A stretch of DNA of 5,781 bases, taken from the NCBI GenBank assembly GCA_013698165.1, contig JACCVN010000452.1:1-5781 (forward strand), in the 5' to 3' direction. This DNA comes from Parachlamydiaceae bacterium. GTDB lineage: Bacteria; Chlamydiota; Chlamydiia; Chlamydiales; Parachlamydiaceae. The notes beneath the pieces were generated by a model. The model made no database searches, had not been told where the DNA came from, and saw only the letters and a program-made list of their open reading frames with translations. The position numbers and the translations under genes are program-made. This document shows positions 1-5,573 of the stretch, piece by piece (positions within the stretch are counted from its first letter, which is position 1; each line of letters starts with the position of its first letter).

Positions 1-714
1 GCTTACAGCTTTTCTTTGAGCAAATATTTCTGGATTCCATGGTGTGAAGTTTGGACGTTTTGCATACCAGTAACAAGGGTTATATTCTCCATTCTTCTTT
101 CTTATATCCTGGTCAGTGAACAATATGTCCCACTTATCCCGCCCAACTAGAGCGTCAAGCTTATCGATGAGCTCAGGGATGACATTTGGGTTGCGTATGA
201 CCTCAATATCATCTTCCAACACCCAGATAGTTTCATAGCCGGAATCAAGAGCATCTTGAAGGACCGATAAATGGCTTAACACAATAGCTATAGGTCCTCT
301 TGCGACACAATGGCCAAAATAAGTTCTCCCGAAAACATGGATCGGTTCGTGAGCATGCTGGATTTGATTATCTTCATCCAGATAATAATAGGTTCCCATC
401 AGACCCGAATTCATCCATGGTTGAAATTTCAATCCCACATCATTGATAACTTCAATAGGAAGTTCCCAACCATTCACAGCTGAAAATCGATAGGGATAGA
501 TACCATAAGGATTTAAACGTTTAGAGCAGTCTTCAAATTTCTCGGGCCTTTTATCCAGATTAATCATGTAAATGAAATCAATATTTCTCATATGATGCTT
601 GTCAGATTTGTTTGGACAAGGATTAAAATGGTCTGGGATGTCTGCATTAAGGCCACAGTGGATCAATAAAGCCAAAATTAACAGTAATTTGATGTTCATT
701 ATGCGACAAGGCAT
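1..714 (-). CDS. Glycosyltransferase family 25 protein with signal peptide, partial (left edge)
   Basis: The reading frame stays open from ATG at 714 to base 1, giving 238 residues with the C-terminus missing. Residues 7-24 form a hydrophobic stretch (IKLLLILALLIHCGLNA) that looks like a signal peptide cleaved after Ala24; the lipobox option at Cys20 fails because His precedes it. Residues 44-56 (NIDFIYMINLDKR) match the family 25 opening strand. Residues 139-150 end in SHLS and residues 163-171 read IWVLEDDIE, the family's SH..S and EDD metal/sugar-nucleotide motif. Family members transfer sugars in LPS or glycoprotein synthesis; the acceptor here is unknown. Start 714 is preferred over ATG 699 because AGGA (722-725) lies 7 nt upstream and 699 has no ribosome site. 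A signal peptide is unusual for the usually cytoplasmic bacterial members and suggests periplasmic, membrane-anchored or exported action. Family call is firm; substrate is not. Confidence 0.85.
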   Translation of the reverse strand, partial: MPCRIMNIKLLLILALLIHCGLNADIPDHFNPCPNKSDKHHMRNIDFIYMINLDKRPEKFEDCSKRLNPYGIYPYRFSAVNGWELPIEVINDVGLKFQPWMNSGLMGTYYYLDEDNQIQHAHEPIHVFGRTYFGHCVARGPIAIVLSHLSVLQDALDSGYETIWVLEDDIEVIRNPNVIPELIDKLDALVGRDKWDILFTDQDIRKKNGEYNPCYWYAKRPNFTPWNPEIFAQRKAVS

Positions 715-745
715 GATTATGTCCTAAAAATAGCCAAAGAACGGA

Positions 746-774
746 ATTGTATAGCGTTTGCCTAATGAGGCAAA
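746..774 (-). promoter_or_regulatory. Putative promoter of the glycosyltransferase gene with operator-like palindrome
   Basis: Read on the minus strand, TTGCCT (773-768) and TACAAT (751-746) are separated by 16 bp and would start transcription near 739, about 25 nt before the ATG. A perfect inverted repeat, TTTGCCT-CATT-AGGCAAA (774-757), covers the -35 box and most of the spacer. It is not followed by a T-run on either strand, so it resembles an operator more than a terminator. Elements were identified by eye only. Confidence 0.4.
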
Positions 775-912
775 GAAAAAATTTAATGTGGGCTGATGTG
801 TCTTGCAGCAGGCATCAGGATCTTTGTGGTAGCGCTGAGAAATATCACAAATTGCGATACCTACTGCAAAACGAGGTATGTATGTTGAAAAAGTGAGAGT
901 TTTTGACAAAAA

Positions 913-1413
913 CTATTCGTTTTCATCAATATTTTTTAGATTGTAGAAACCAAGAAAGATCATGAGGGCGCCAATACCTGCATAAAAAAACCAGTAGGCA
1001 TTGCTCCAGCGCAATACAAGGTAACCATTACTTGAATACAGCAGTAGGAGAAGACCAAAAATAAAAAAGACAAGTCCTCCCATTAACATGCCCATTGTCA
1101 CCACAACATTTTTGGTATCGCTTACATGTCTAATATCCGAAATTTCATCATTTTCTTCTGAATGCTCATTTTCTTCTGAGTCTTCTTGTGCAATCTTTCC
1201 CGTAAATGGTGAAGATGGCGCAAAGGATTGAGACATGGAATGATCGGTTCGTGGAGGTTTATAAGGCGAAGGATATTCTTGTTTTATAGGCTTTTCAGAG
1301 TCCTCTCCTTGTGGATAAAGAGCAGATTGGCAATAAGGACAGTTTTCCGCATTAAGGTTTACATTTCCTTCACAATTCCAACACATTTTTTTTCTTTCAG
1401 GTCTTGCGCTCAT
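913..1413 (-). CDS. Zinc-ribbon protein with two C-terminal membrane helices, unknown function
   Basis: 166 residues. The N-terminus carries C11-x2-C14 and C25-x2-C28 (CWNC and CPYC), a compact zinc ribbon. Residues 29-100 are a polar linker rich in Pro, Ser and Glu with a strongly acidic stretch at 76-90. Two hydrophobic helices follow at about 103-126 (VVVTMGMLMGGLVFFIFGLL) and 138-157, leaving a short charged tail (KNIDENE). The likely topology is ribbon and tail in the cytoplasm with a helical hairpin in the inner membrane. The start is ATG 1413, preceded by AAAGGGGG at 6 nt; an upstream TTG at 1431 would place that ribosome site inside the gene. It is transcribed divergently from lpdA. 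Chlamydia genomes, as I recall, also have a small hypothetical gene beside lpdA, so this may be its counterpart, which I cannot verify. No catalytic motif is visible; a sensor, scaffold or assembly role is possible but unproven. Confidence 0.8.
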   Translation of the reverse strand: MSARPERKKMCWNCEGNVNLNAENCPYCQSALYPQGEDSEKPIKQEYPSPYKPPRTDHSMSQSFAPSSPFTGKIAQEDSEENEHSEENDEISDIRHVSDTKNVVVTMGMLMGGLVFFIFGLLLLLYSSNGYLVLRWSNAYWFFYAGIGALMIFLGFYNLKNIDENE

Positions 1414-1419
1414 GTGAAT

Positions 1420-1427
1420 CCCCCTTT
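1420..1427 (-). promoter_or_regulatory. Ribosome binding site deciding the start of the zinc-ribbon gene
   Basis: On the minus strand AAAGGGGG lies 6 nt before ATG 1413. It rules out the upstream TTG at 1431, whose reading would run through this site. Confidence 0.7.
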
Positions 1428-1461
1428 CCAATATCTTGTCTTGGTGTATGGTTGCTACTAT

Positions 1462-1501
1462 GGAGGGGCAACAATAACTTTAGTTATTATTGCCCGCCTC
1501 C
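1462..1501 (-). promoter_or_regulatory. Strong inverted repeat upstream of the zinc-ribbon gene
   Basis: Arm GGAGG-GGCAACAATAAC (1462-1478) faces GTTATTATTGCC-CG-CCTCC (1483-1501) across a TTTA loop, giving 17 paired positions with one mismatch (1472/1489) and a 2-nt bulge. In a minus-strand RNA the mismatch becomes a G-U pair, so the hairpin is better formed in the transcript of the zinc-ribbon gene. No T-run follows on either side, which argues against a simple terminator. It could be a leader structure, an operator for the divergent pair, or an old repeat remnant. Confidence 0.5.
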
Positions 1502-1558
1502 TAAAAGCCGTTATGCATGTACTCTGCCATAATCGACTATTTTCGGCTATCTTTTGCC

Positions 1559-1588
1559 TTGTAATTACCTCAATTTAAACGATATAAG
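1559..1588 (+). promoter_or_regulatory. Candidate lpdA-lipA promoter
   Basis: TTGTAA (1559-1564) and TATAAG (1583-1588) are 18 bp apart and would initiate near 1595, exactly where the first leader inverted repeat begins. This implies a leader of about 165 nt. The region is AT-rich, so other boxes such as TATATT at 1698-1703 cannot be excluded. Confidence 0.3.
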
Positions 1589-1593
1589 CTTCT

Positions 1594-1710
1594 ACCTGCG
1601 TAAAAAAATCTTACAGACTCAAAATTTAATAGGAATTAATTTAAGCTGTAAGGGGTATAGACAACAAAAGCGCAGGTCTGCACTATCGAAATTAATTTAT
1701 ATTGTAGTGC
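1594..1710 (+). promoter_or_regulatory. Nested inverted repeats in the lpdA leader
   Basis: Three nested pairs share one axis: ACCTGCG 1594-1600 with CGCAGGT 1671-1677, CTTACAG 1610-1616 with CTGTAAG 1646-1652, and TTAAT 1626-1630 with ATTAA 1635-1639. A second hairpin follows, GCACTA 1680-1685 with TAGTGC 1705-1710. The ten-mer AATTAATTTA occurs at 1634-1643 and again at 1690-1699. The arms are perfect though short. No named riboswitch class is recognised. Together with the promoter candidate and lpdA ribosome site, this accounts for the 345-bp gap 1414-1758, in which I see no convincing gene. Confidence 0.35.
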
Positions 1711-1758
1711 GAAAATCGTGCCAATGGATCGCTTTGCAAGATTTATAAGGATCGAAAT

Positions 1759-3156
1759 ATGCAAAATCAACAAAACTTTGACGTTGTTGTTCTCGGCGGA
1801 GGACCCGGTGGTTACCCAGCGGCAATCAAAGCTTCTCAGAGTGGAAAATCTGTAGCGCTTATTGATCCTAACGATCTTGGGGGAACCTGTTTAAATCGTG
1901 GCTGCATCCCGTCAAAAATTTTAATTGCTAACGCTGAATTTTATAAACGCATTCAAGAAGCTGAAAAGTTTGGTGTTAAGATTGGTAATAATTTGAGCTT
2001 TGACTATGCCGTAATGGCTGAGCGAAAGGATAAAATTGTCGCTAAAAAGCGCAAGGGCCTCGAAGGTTTAATCCGCGCTAATCCCATTGTTCACATTCAA
2101 GGAATGGGAAAATTTACTTCTCCACATACATTGAAGGTTGTCGGTAAAGATAACGTTATCCTGGAAGCTAAAAAAGTGATCATCGCTACAGGATCAGAAC
2201 CTCGAAATATGAGCGCTTTTCCCTTTGATCATGTCAAAATTCTTGACTCCACCTCACTGCTGGCGTTGAAATCGCTCCCGAAGAGCCTTGTAATAGTCGG
2301 AGGAGGGGTCATTGGCTGTGAATTTGCCTCCTTATACAACACTTTAGGGGTAGAGGTAACTATCGTTGAAATGCTTAACTCTATACTTCCAATGGAAAGC
2401 CAGGCGGTTATCAGCCATTTGTCAAAAAACTTTCTGAATAGAGGCATAAAAATTCTCACTCAAGCTGCTGTCAAAGGGATCGTGACAAACGACGATGGAG
2501 TAATTGTCACTCTTGCTGAGGGGGAAACAATTTCTGCTTCAATGGCTCTTGTAGCTGTGGGAAGAACATTAAATACTTCAAATATCGGATTAGATGCTGC
2601 CGGAGTGATTGTCGAAAAAAATGGGATTATTGCGGTTAACGATAAAATGGAAACAAATGTCCCTTCAATTTATGCTGTGGGAGATATCTCCTCTACATTT
2701 TGGCTTGCACATGTTGCCACTCGTCAAGGGCTTGTTGCCGGTGAAAATGCGGTTGGTGGAAACGCGCATATGAGTTATGCGGCAGTGCCATCAGTGATTT
2801 TTACCGATCCTGAAATCGGATCCGTAGGATTATCTCTGGAAGCTGCCAAGGAAAAAGGCTATAATGCTGTTGTCGGCGCATTTCCATTTGCAGCTCTCGC
2901 AAAGTCTGAGGCAATAAATGAAACAGATGGCTTTGCTCAAATTGTCATCGATAAAGATACAGGACAGATTCTAGGGGCCCAAGTTGTCGGCTTTGAAGCA
3001 TCCTCACTGATCGCTGAAATGGTCGTAGCCATCACTAATGAATTAACTGTCGAGTCTATTACAGAATCGATTCACGCCCATCCAACAATTGCAGAAGCAT
3101 GGCTTGAAGCTGCTTTGCAAGCAGATGGAACACCTTTGCACTTGCCTCCAAAATGA
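1759..3156 (+). CDS. lpdA: Dihydrolipoyl dehydrogenase (E3)
   Basis: 465 residues, full length for the family. The enzyme reoxidises dihydrolipoyl groups of E2 subunits with FAD and NAD+ in the pyruvate and 2-oxoglutarate dehydrogenase complexes. Visible motifs in order are the FAD Rossmann loop GGGPGG (13-18), the redox disulfide GGTCLNRGC (Cys44 and Cys49), ATG (143-145), the NAD loop GGGVIG (181-186) with acidic Glu204 ending the next strand, the second FAD motif YAVGDI (305-310), and the C-terminal dimer-interface catalytic pair HPTIAE (His441, Glu446). All key residues are present. AAGGA (1747-1751) sits 7 nt before ATG 1759, confirming the start. lipA begins 10 bp after the stop, so the two form an operon. 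The enzyme acts in the cytoplasm. The active-site disulfide and HPT motif separate it from mercuric and glutathione reductases. Confidence 0.97.
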   Translation: MQNQQNFDVVVLGGGPGGYPAAIKASQSGKSVALIDPNDLGGTCLNRGCIPSKILIANAEFYKRIQEAEKFGVKIGNNLSFDYAVMAERKDKIVAKKRKGLEGLIRANPIVHIQGMGKFTSPHTLKVVGKDNVILEAKKVIIATGSEPRNMSAFPFDHVKILDSTSLLALKSLPKSLVIVGGGVIGCEFASLYNTLGVEVTIVEMLNSILPMESQAVISHLSKNFLNRGIKILTQAAVKGIVTNDDGVIVTLAEGETISASMALVAVGRTLNTSNIGLDAAGVIVEKNGIIAVNDKMETNVPSIYAVGDISSTFWLAHVATRQGLVAGENAVGGNAHMSYAAVPSVIFTDPEIGSVGLSLEAAKEKGYNAVVGAFPFAALAKSEAINETDGFAQIVIDKDTGQILGAQVVGFEASSLIAEMVVAITNELTVESITESIHAHPTIAEAWLEAALQADGTPLHLPPK

Positions 3157-3166
3157 AGTGATAGTC

Positions 3167-4138
3167 ATGAAAAATTTAGAGATCTTTGACAATTCCCCTC
3201 GAGTAACAAACCGCAAAAAACTAAATATTTTACCTCCAAACCCGGAAACGCCGGCTGAGGACAAAGCCGTTGGCCCCGGTCGCTTTCCCTCATGGCTTCA
3301 CCGTAAACTACCGAAAGGTAACGAGATCTGGAATACTAGTAAAGTCATTGCCTCTAACCGTTTGCATACGGTCTGTGAAGAGGCTAAATGTCCCAATCTT
3401 TTAGAGTGCTGGTCGAAAAAGACTGCCACATTTTTGATCATGGGTAAAGCCTGCACCCGCAATTGTGGCTTTTGTGATATCGATTTTGATAAAGCTCCCA
3501 AAGCCCTGGAGGCTGATGAGCCTGAACGCGTAGCAGCATCTGTCGAAGAGCTTGGGCTGCGGCATGTTGTGATCACTATGGTTGCCAGGGATGATCTTGA
3601 CGATGGAGGAGCCGCCCATCTGGCTGCTGTTGTCGCTGCAGTTCGTGCAAGGGTCGCTGGGGTTGTTATAGAAGTGCTTACCTCAGATTTCAATGGTAAT
3701 CGCACTGCCTGGGACATCATATTAGATGCGAAACCGGAAATTTTTAATCACAATATTGAAACCGTACGTGACCTTACCCATAGGGTTCGCCATAAGGCGA
3801 CTTATGATCGTACTCTCGCACTTTTAGAATACGTGCGTAAAGATCGGCGAAATTCAAAAATGCTTGTCAAATCGGGCATTATGCTGGGTCTGGGCGAGTC
3901 TGATGCCCAAGTAGAAGATACGCTTAGAGATTTGAAAAATGTCGGCTGCGATATTGTGACGATGGGTCAGTACCTGCAGCCGAATCGTCAAAAATTACTG
4001 GTTAAAGCATTTGTTCCTCCGGAACAATTTAAAAAATATGAGGCTTTTGGCTATACTCTTGGGATCAAACATATGTACTGCGGGCCTTTTGTTCGTTCGA
4101 GTTATAATGCTAATCTCGTGATTGATCAAATTCTGTAG
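3167..4138 (+). CDS. lipA: Lipoyl synthase (radical SAM)
   Basis: 323 residues, normal length. The enzyme inserts sulfur at C6 and C8 of octanoyl groups bound to lipoyl domains, consuming its auxiliary [4Fe-4S] cluster. The auxiliary cluster ligands are Cys70, Cys75 and Cys81 (C-x4-C-x5-C); the radical SAM cluster ligands are Cys96, Cys100 and Cys103 (CTRNCGFC). Also visible are HNIETV (195-200), KSGIMLGLGE (235-244), GQYLQP (267-272) and the C-terminal RSSY (310-313), whose serine is the unusual auxiliary-cluster ligand. The segment at 136-148 reads ITMVARDDLDDGG where most relatives have ITSV-(N/D)-RDDL. The frame is open upstream to 3089, but that would overlap lpdA by 68 bp. ATG 3167 is chosen because it lies just after the lpdA stop and gives the normal length; GTG 3158 is an alternative. 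The ribosome site is weak (GAAGTGA), suggesting translational coupling to lpdA. Confidence 0.96.
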   Translation: MKNLEIFDNSPRVTNRKKLNILPPNPETPAEDKAVGPGRFPSWLHRKLPKGNEIWNTSKVIASNRLHTVCEEAKCPNLLECWSKKTATFLIMGKACTRNCGFCDIDFDKAPKALEADEPERVAASVEELGLRHVVITMVARDDLDDGGAAHLAAVVAAVRARVAGVVIEVLTSDFNGNRTAWDIILDAKPEIFNHNIETVRDLTHRVRHKATYDRTLALLEYVRKDRRNSKMLVKSGIMLGLGESDAQVEDTLRDLKNVGCDIVTMGQYLQPNRQKLLVKAFVPPEQFKKYEAFGYTLGIKHMYCGPFVRSSYNANLVIDQIL

Positions 4139-4242
4139 TGAGTATATACTCAACATAGCTGAATCGAAGAAATTTCGGCTGCGCTCAAGCCCGAGAGTTT
4201 TTGCGTTGCCCAAATTTTCAGCTTCAGCGATGTCGAGTATAT
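4139..4242. repeat. Long imperfect inverted repeat between lipA and the HEAT gene
   Basis: Arms at 4145-4163 and 4223-4241 match at 17 of 19 positions and enclose 59 nt. Inside, AAATTT at 4170-4175 can pair with AAATTT at 4212-4217, and GGCT (4177-4180) with AGCC (4188-4191), so the whole unit folds as one long stem. The left end is also a perfect 14-bp palindrome, TGAGTATATACTCA (4139-4152), directly after the lipA stop. TTCAGC is tandemly doubled at 4217-4228. No T-run follows the right arm. It may be a miniature inverted-repeat element bounded by TA dinucleotides, or the transcript end of lpdA-lipA. Confidence 0.55.
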
Positions 4243-4243
4243 T
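4215..4243 (+). promoter_or_regulatory. Candidate promoter for the HEAT-repeat gene
   Basis: TTTTCA (4215-4220) and TATATT (4238-4243) are 17 bp apart, with initiation expected near 4250. The -10 box and spacer lie in the right arm of the long inverted repeat. If correct, GTG 4257 would be almost leaderless and ATG 4269 would have a leader near 19 nt. Confidence 0.3.
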
Positions 4244-4256
4244 ATCTTAACCTTAT

Positions 4257-5180
4257 GTGAGCGACCTAATGGATAGCCCTGATCTATATGACGATGAAGA
4301 ATACGCGATGAGCGATTCTATAGATAATGCAATTATTATGCACCGTGATGCCCATTTTGGCGGAAGCTTTGATGTGATGATCGATTATTATGAAAAGGAA
4401 GGCAAGGGAGTCTGTCCGGAATTTGAACTCTCACGTATCCGGGAATTGGCACTTACAGAAGCAAAAACAAATAATAACATTGCAGGCATTCTACTTTCTG
4501 GTCCTGAAGCTGAAAGGGTAAAAAAAGCTAAAGATGCCTATAAATCCCTCCGTGATCTTTATGATAAACCTCTGAAATCGAAAAACTTTCTGCGTTTAAT
4601 TGCTGATCTTATCTTGAGTGAAGAAGAGGATCCCAAAAACGAAATTGATGCCATCGTCGCTGAAAAAGGCCTAATCGTTCCTTTTTTAATCGATGTTTTG
4701 CGCTCTGATGATTATCACTCCACTTTATTTCCTGGCTATGGTTGTGCGCCTGTTCTTGCAGCAAGATGCCTGGGTTTGATCGGAGATAAGCGCGCCATGA
4801 TCTCCCTCTTTGAAGCTATCGGGGAGTCGGATTTCTTTGATGAGGATGATCTTCTGTTAGCCCTGAAATCAATTGGAGAGCCGGCGAAGAAATTTCTACT
4901 TAAAGTTCTACATGCAAGGCCATTAAATTTTGACAATGAACGCGCGGCTATCGCATTAGTCTCTTTTAGTGATGATCCCGAAGTCACTGAAGCTTGCTTC
5001 CAAATGCTACTTAATAAAGATGTATGGAAAGATGTTCAACTGACAACACATCTGATTTTAGCTTGTGAAGGTCTGAAAGATGAAGAGCTTAGGAAAAAAT
5101 TTACCGATCTCTCCGAAGATCCCGCGTTCCCAAAGCTATTGCTCCAGGACATTAAACTGATCACCAAAACCTGGAAATAA
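4257..5180 (+). CDS. HEAT-like repeat protein, unknown function
   Basis: 307 residues from GTG 4257, or 303 from ATG 4269; neither has a clear ribosome site, and the third candidate, ATG 4308, has only GAAGA nearby. There is no signal peptide and no membrane helix, so it is probably cytoplasmic. The first 20 residues are very acidic (DLYDDEEY). Residues 60-120 are charged helices. From about 136 onward paired helices recur: KGLIVPFLIDVLRSD (136-150), APVLAARCLGLIGDKRAMISLFEAI (164-188), DLLLALKSIGEPAKKFLLKVL (198-218) and ERAAIALVSFSDDPEVTEACFQMLL (228-252). The ALxxIGEPA and ARCLGLIGD patterns are typical of HEAT-like (PBS-lyase type) repeats, a protein-binding scaffold. No catalytic residues stand out. 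It lies 118 bp after lipA, separated by an inverted repeat, so shared transcription with lipA is uncertain. Function is not recognised. A MITE-like element begins at the base after its stop codon. Confidence 0.82.
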   Translation: MSDLMDSPDLYDDEEYAMSDSIDNAIIMHRDAHFGGSFDVMIDYYEKEGKGVCPEFELSRIRELALTEAKTNNNIAGILLSGPEAERVKKAKDAYKSLRDLYDKPLKSKNFLRLIADLILSEEEDPKNEIDAIVAEKGLIVPFLIDVLRSDDYHSTLFPGYGCAPVLAARCLGLIGDKRAMISLFEAIGESDFFDEDDLLLALKSIGEPAKKFLLKVLHARPLNFDNERAAIALVSFSDDPEVTEACFQMLLNKDVWKDVQLTTHLILACEGLKDEELRKKFTDLSEDPAFPKLLLQDIKLITKTWK

Positions 5181-5333
5181 TGGACTAAATGGACTAAATG
5201 ACAATTTCGACAAAGGTATTAGCAATAAATTAAGTGCCACAGTGCCAATTTATTTTGTTGTCTAATAGTTCATATCATATGTGATCATTTAGTGAAGCTA
5301 GTCCATATCTGTCAATTTAGTCCATTTAGTCCA
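5181..5333. mobile_element. MITE-like element, copy 1 (non-autonomous)
   Basis: The ends are inverted copies: 5181-5203 and 5310-5333 are complementary apart from one extra T in the right arm. Each arm holds a tandem 9-mer, TGGACTAAA at 5181-5189 and 5190-5198, mirrored as TTTAGTCCA twice at the right. If the terminal T and A are counted as flank, AAT occurs on both sides (5179-5181 and 5333-5335), a possible 3-bp target duplication. The 153-bp unit has no coding capacity. Its interior is repeated at 5583-5638, showing that it belongs to a family. The transposase that would move it is not in the window. Confidence 0.7.
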
Positions 5334-5371
5334 ATGCATCTTTTCAGGTTTATTGTAAATGCGTTTAGTGT

Positions 5372-5377
5372 TATGAT
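5372..5377 (+). promoter_or_regulatory. Possible -10 box ahead of the lysine-rich ORF
   Basis: TATGAT at 5372-5377 is one base from consensus and would start a transcript near 5384, about 23 nt before the ATG at 5407. No good -35 is present at 17 bp (TTTATT at 5349-5354). A small hairpin, GTTAG 5378-5382 with CTAAC 5390-5394, falls at the expected start of the RNA. Confidence 0.3.
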
Positions 5378-5406
5378 GTTAGAAAAATCCTAACCAGAGG
5401 TTTCTA

Positions 5407-5508
5407 ATGACTAAAGAAGTAGTAAAACATCGTAAAGATGAAAAGAAAAAACCTACAATGACCCCAAAAGAGAAAAAGGCTAAGAAACAGGAAAAAAAGT
5501 CTAAGTAA
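5407..5508 (+). CDS. Small lysine-rich basic peptide (33 aa), hypothetical
   Basis: ATG 5407 opens a 33-codon frame ending in TAA at 5506-5508. AGAGG (5396-5400) lies 6 nt upstream, a good ribosome site, and TATGAT at 5372 is a plausible -10 box. The product, beginning MTKEVVKHRKDEKKK, has 14 lysines plus one arginine and one histidine, with five acidic residues and no cysteine or aromatic residue. It has no signal or membrane segment and is probably disordered; a nucleic-acid or ribosome-binding role is a guess from charge. A perfect 19-bp hairpin starts 13 nt after the stop, as expected for a one-gene transcription unit. It lies between two related repeat copies. The alternative is that this is a small RNA or chance A-rich sequence read as lysine codons. 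I do not recognise a family. Confidence 0.5.
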   Translation: MTKEVVKHRKDEKKKPTMTPKEKKAKKQEKKSK

Positions 5509-5521
5509 CTTAAGGATCAAA

Positions 5522-5570
5522 GCAGAAATGATGAATGCTGAACAATCATTACAGCATTCATCATTTCTGC
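5522..5570 (+). terminator. Perfect 19-bp hairpin after the lysine-rich ORF
   Basis: Arms 5522-5540 and 5552-5570 are exactly complementary over 19 bp with an 11-nt loop (AACAATCATTA). Placement just after a stop codon suggests transcript termination or 3'-end protection. However, the downstream bases are GGAATGTGGAC with the first T-run (TTTT) 12 nt away, so it is not a textbook intrinsic terminator. It could instead be the structured part of a small RNA or a recombination site. Confidence 0.5.
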
Positions 5571-5573
5571 GGA

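Noticed and set aside
724..909. 61-codon minus-strand frame between the zinc-ribbon and glycosyltransferase genes
   Set aside because: It starts at TTG without a ribosome site, resembles no protein, and its end contains the likely glycosyltransferase promoter and palindrome.
898..914. AGTTTTT-GAC-AAAAACT palindrome at the zinc-ribbon stop codon as a terminator
   Set aside because: The stem is almost entirely A-T, only 7 bp, and not followed by a proper T-run; too weak to call.
1228..1578. 116-codon plus-strand frame
   Set aside because: It mostly mirrors the zinc-ribbon gene on the other strand and the divergent regulatory region; its composition is not protein-like.
1554..1748. 64-codon plus-strand frame ahead of lpdA
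   Set aside because: It has a TTG start with no ribosome site and runs through the AT-rich leader repeats; its stop merely overlaps the lpdA ribosome site.
3089..3166. N-terminal extension of lipA
   Set aside because: It would overlap lpdA by 68 bp and exceed the family length; ATG 3167 gives a normal 323-residue enzyme.
3298..3720. 140-codon minus-strand frame inside lipA
   Set aside because: It is antisense to conserved lipA motifs and low-complexity (Ser/Ala/Thr rich), a shadow of the true frame.
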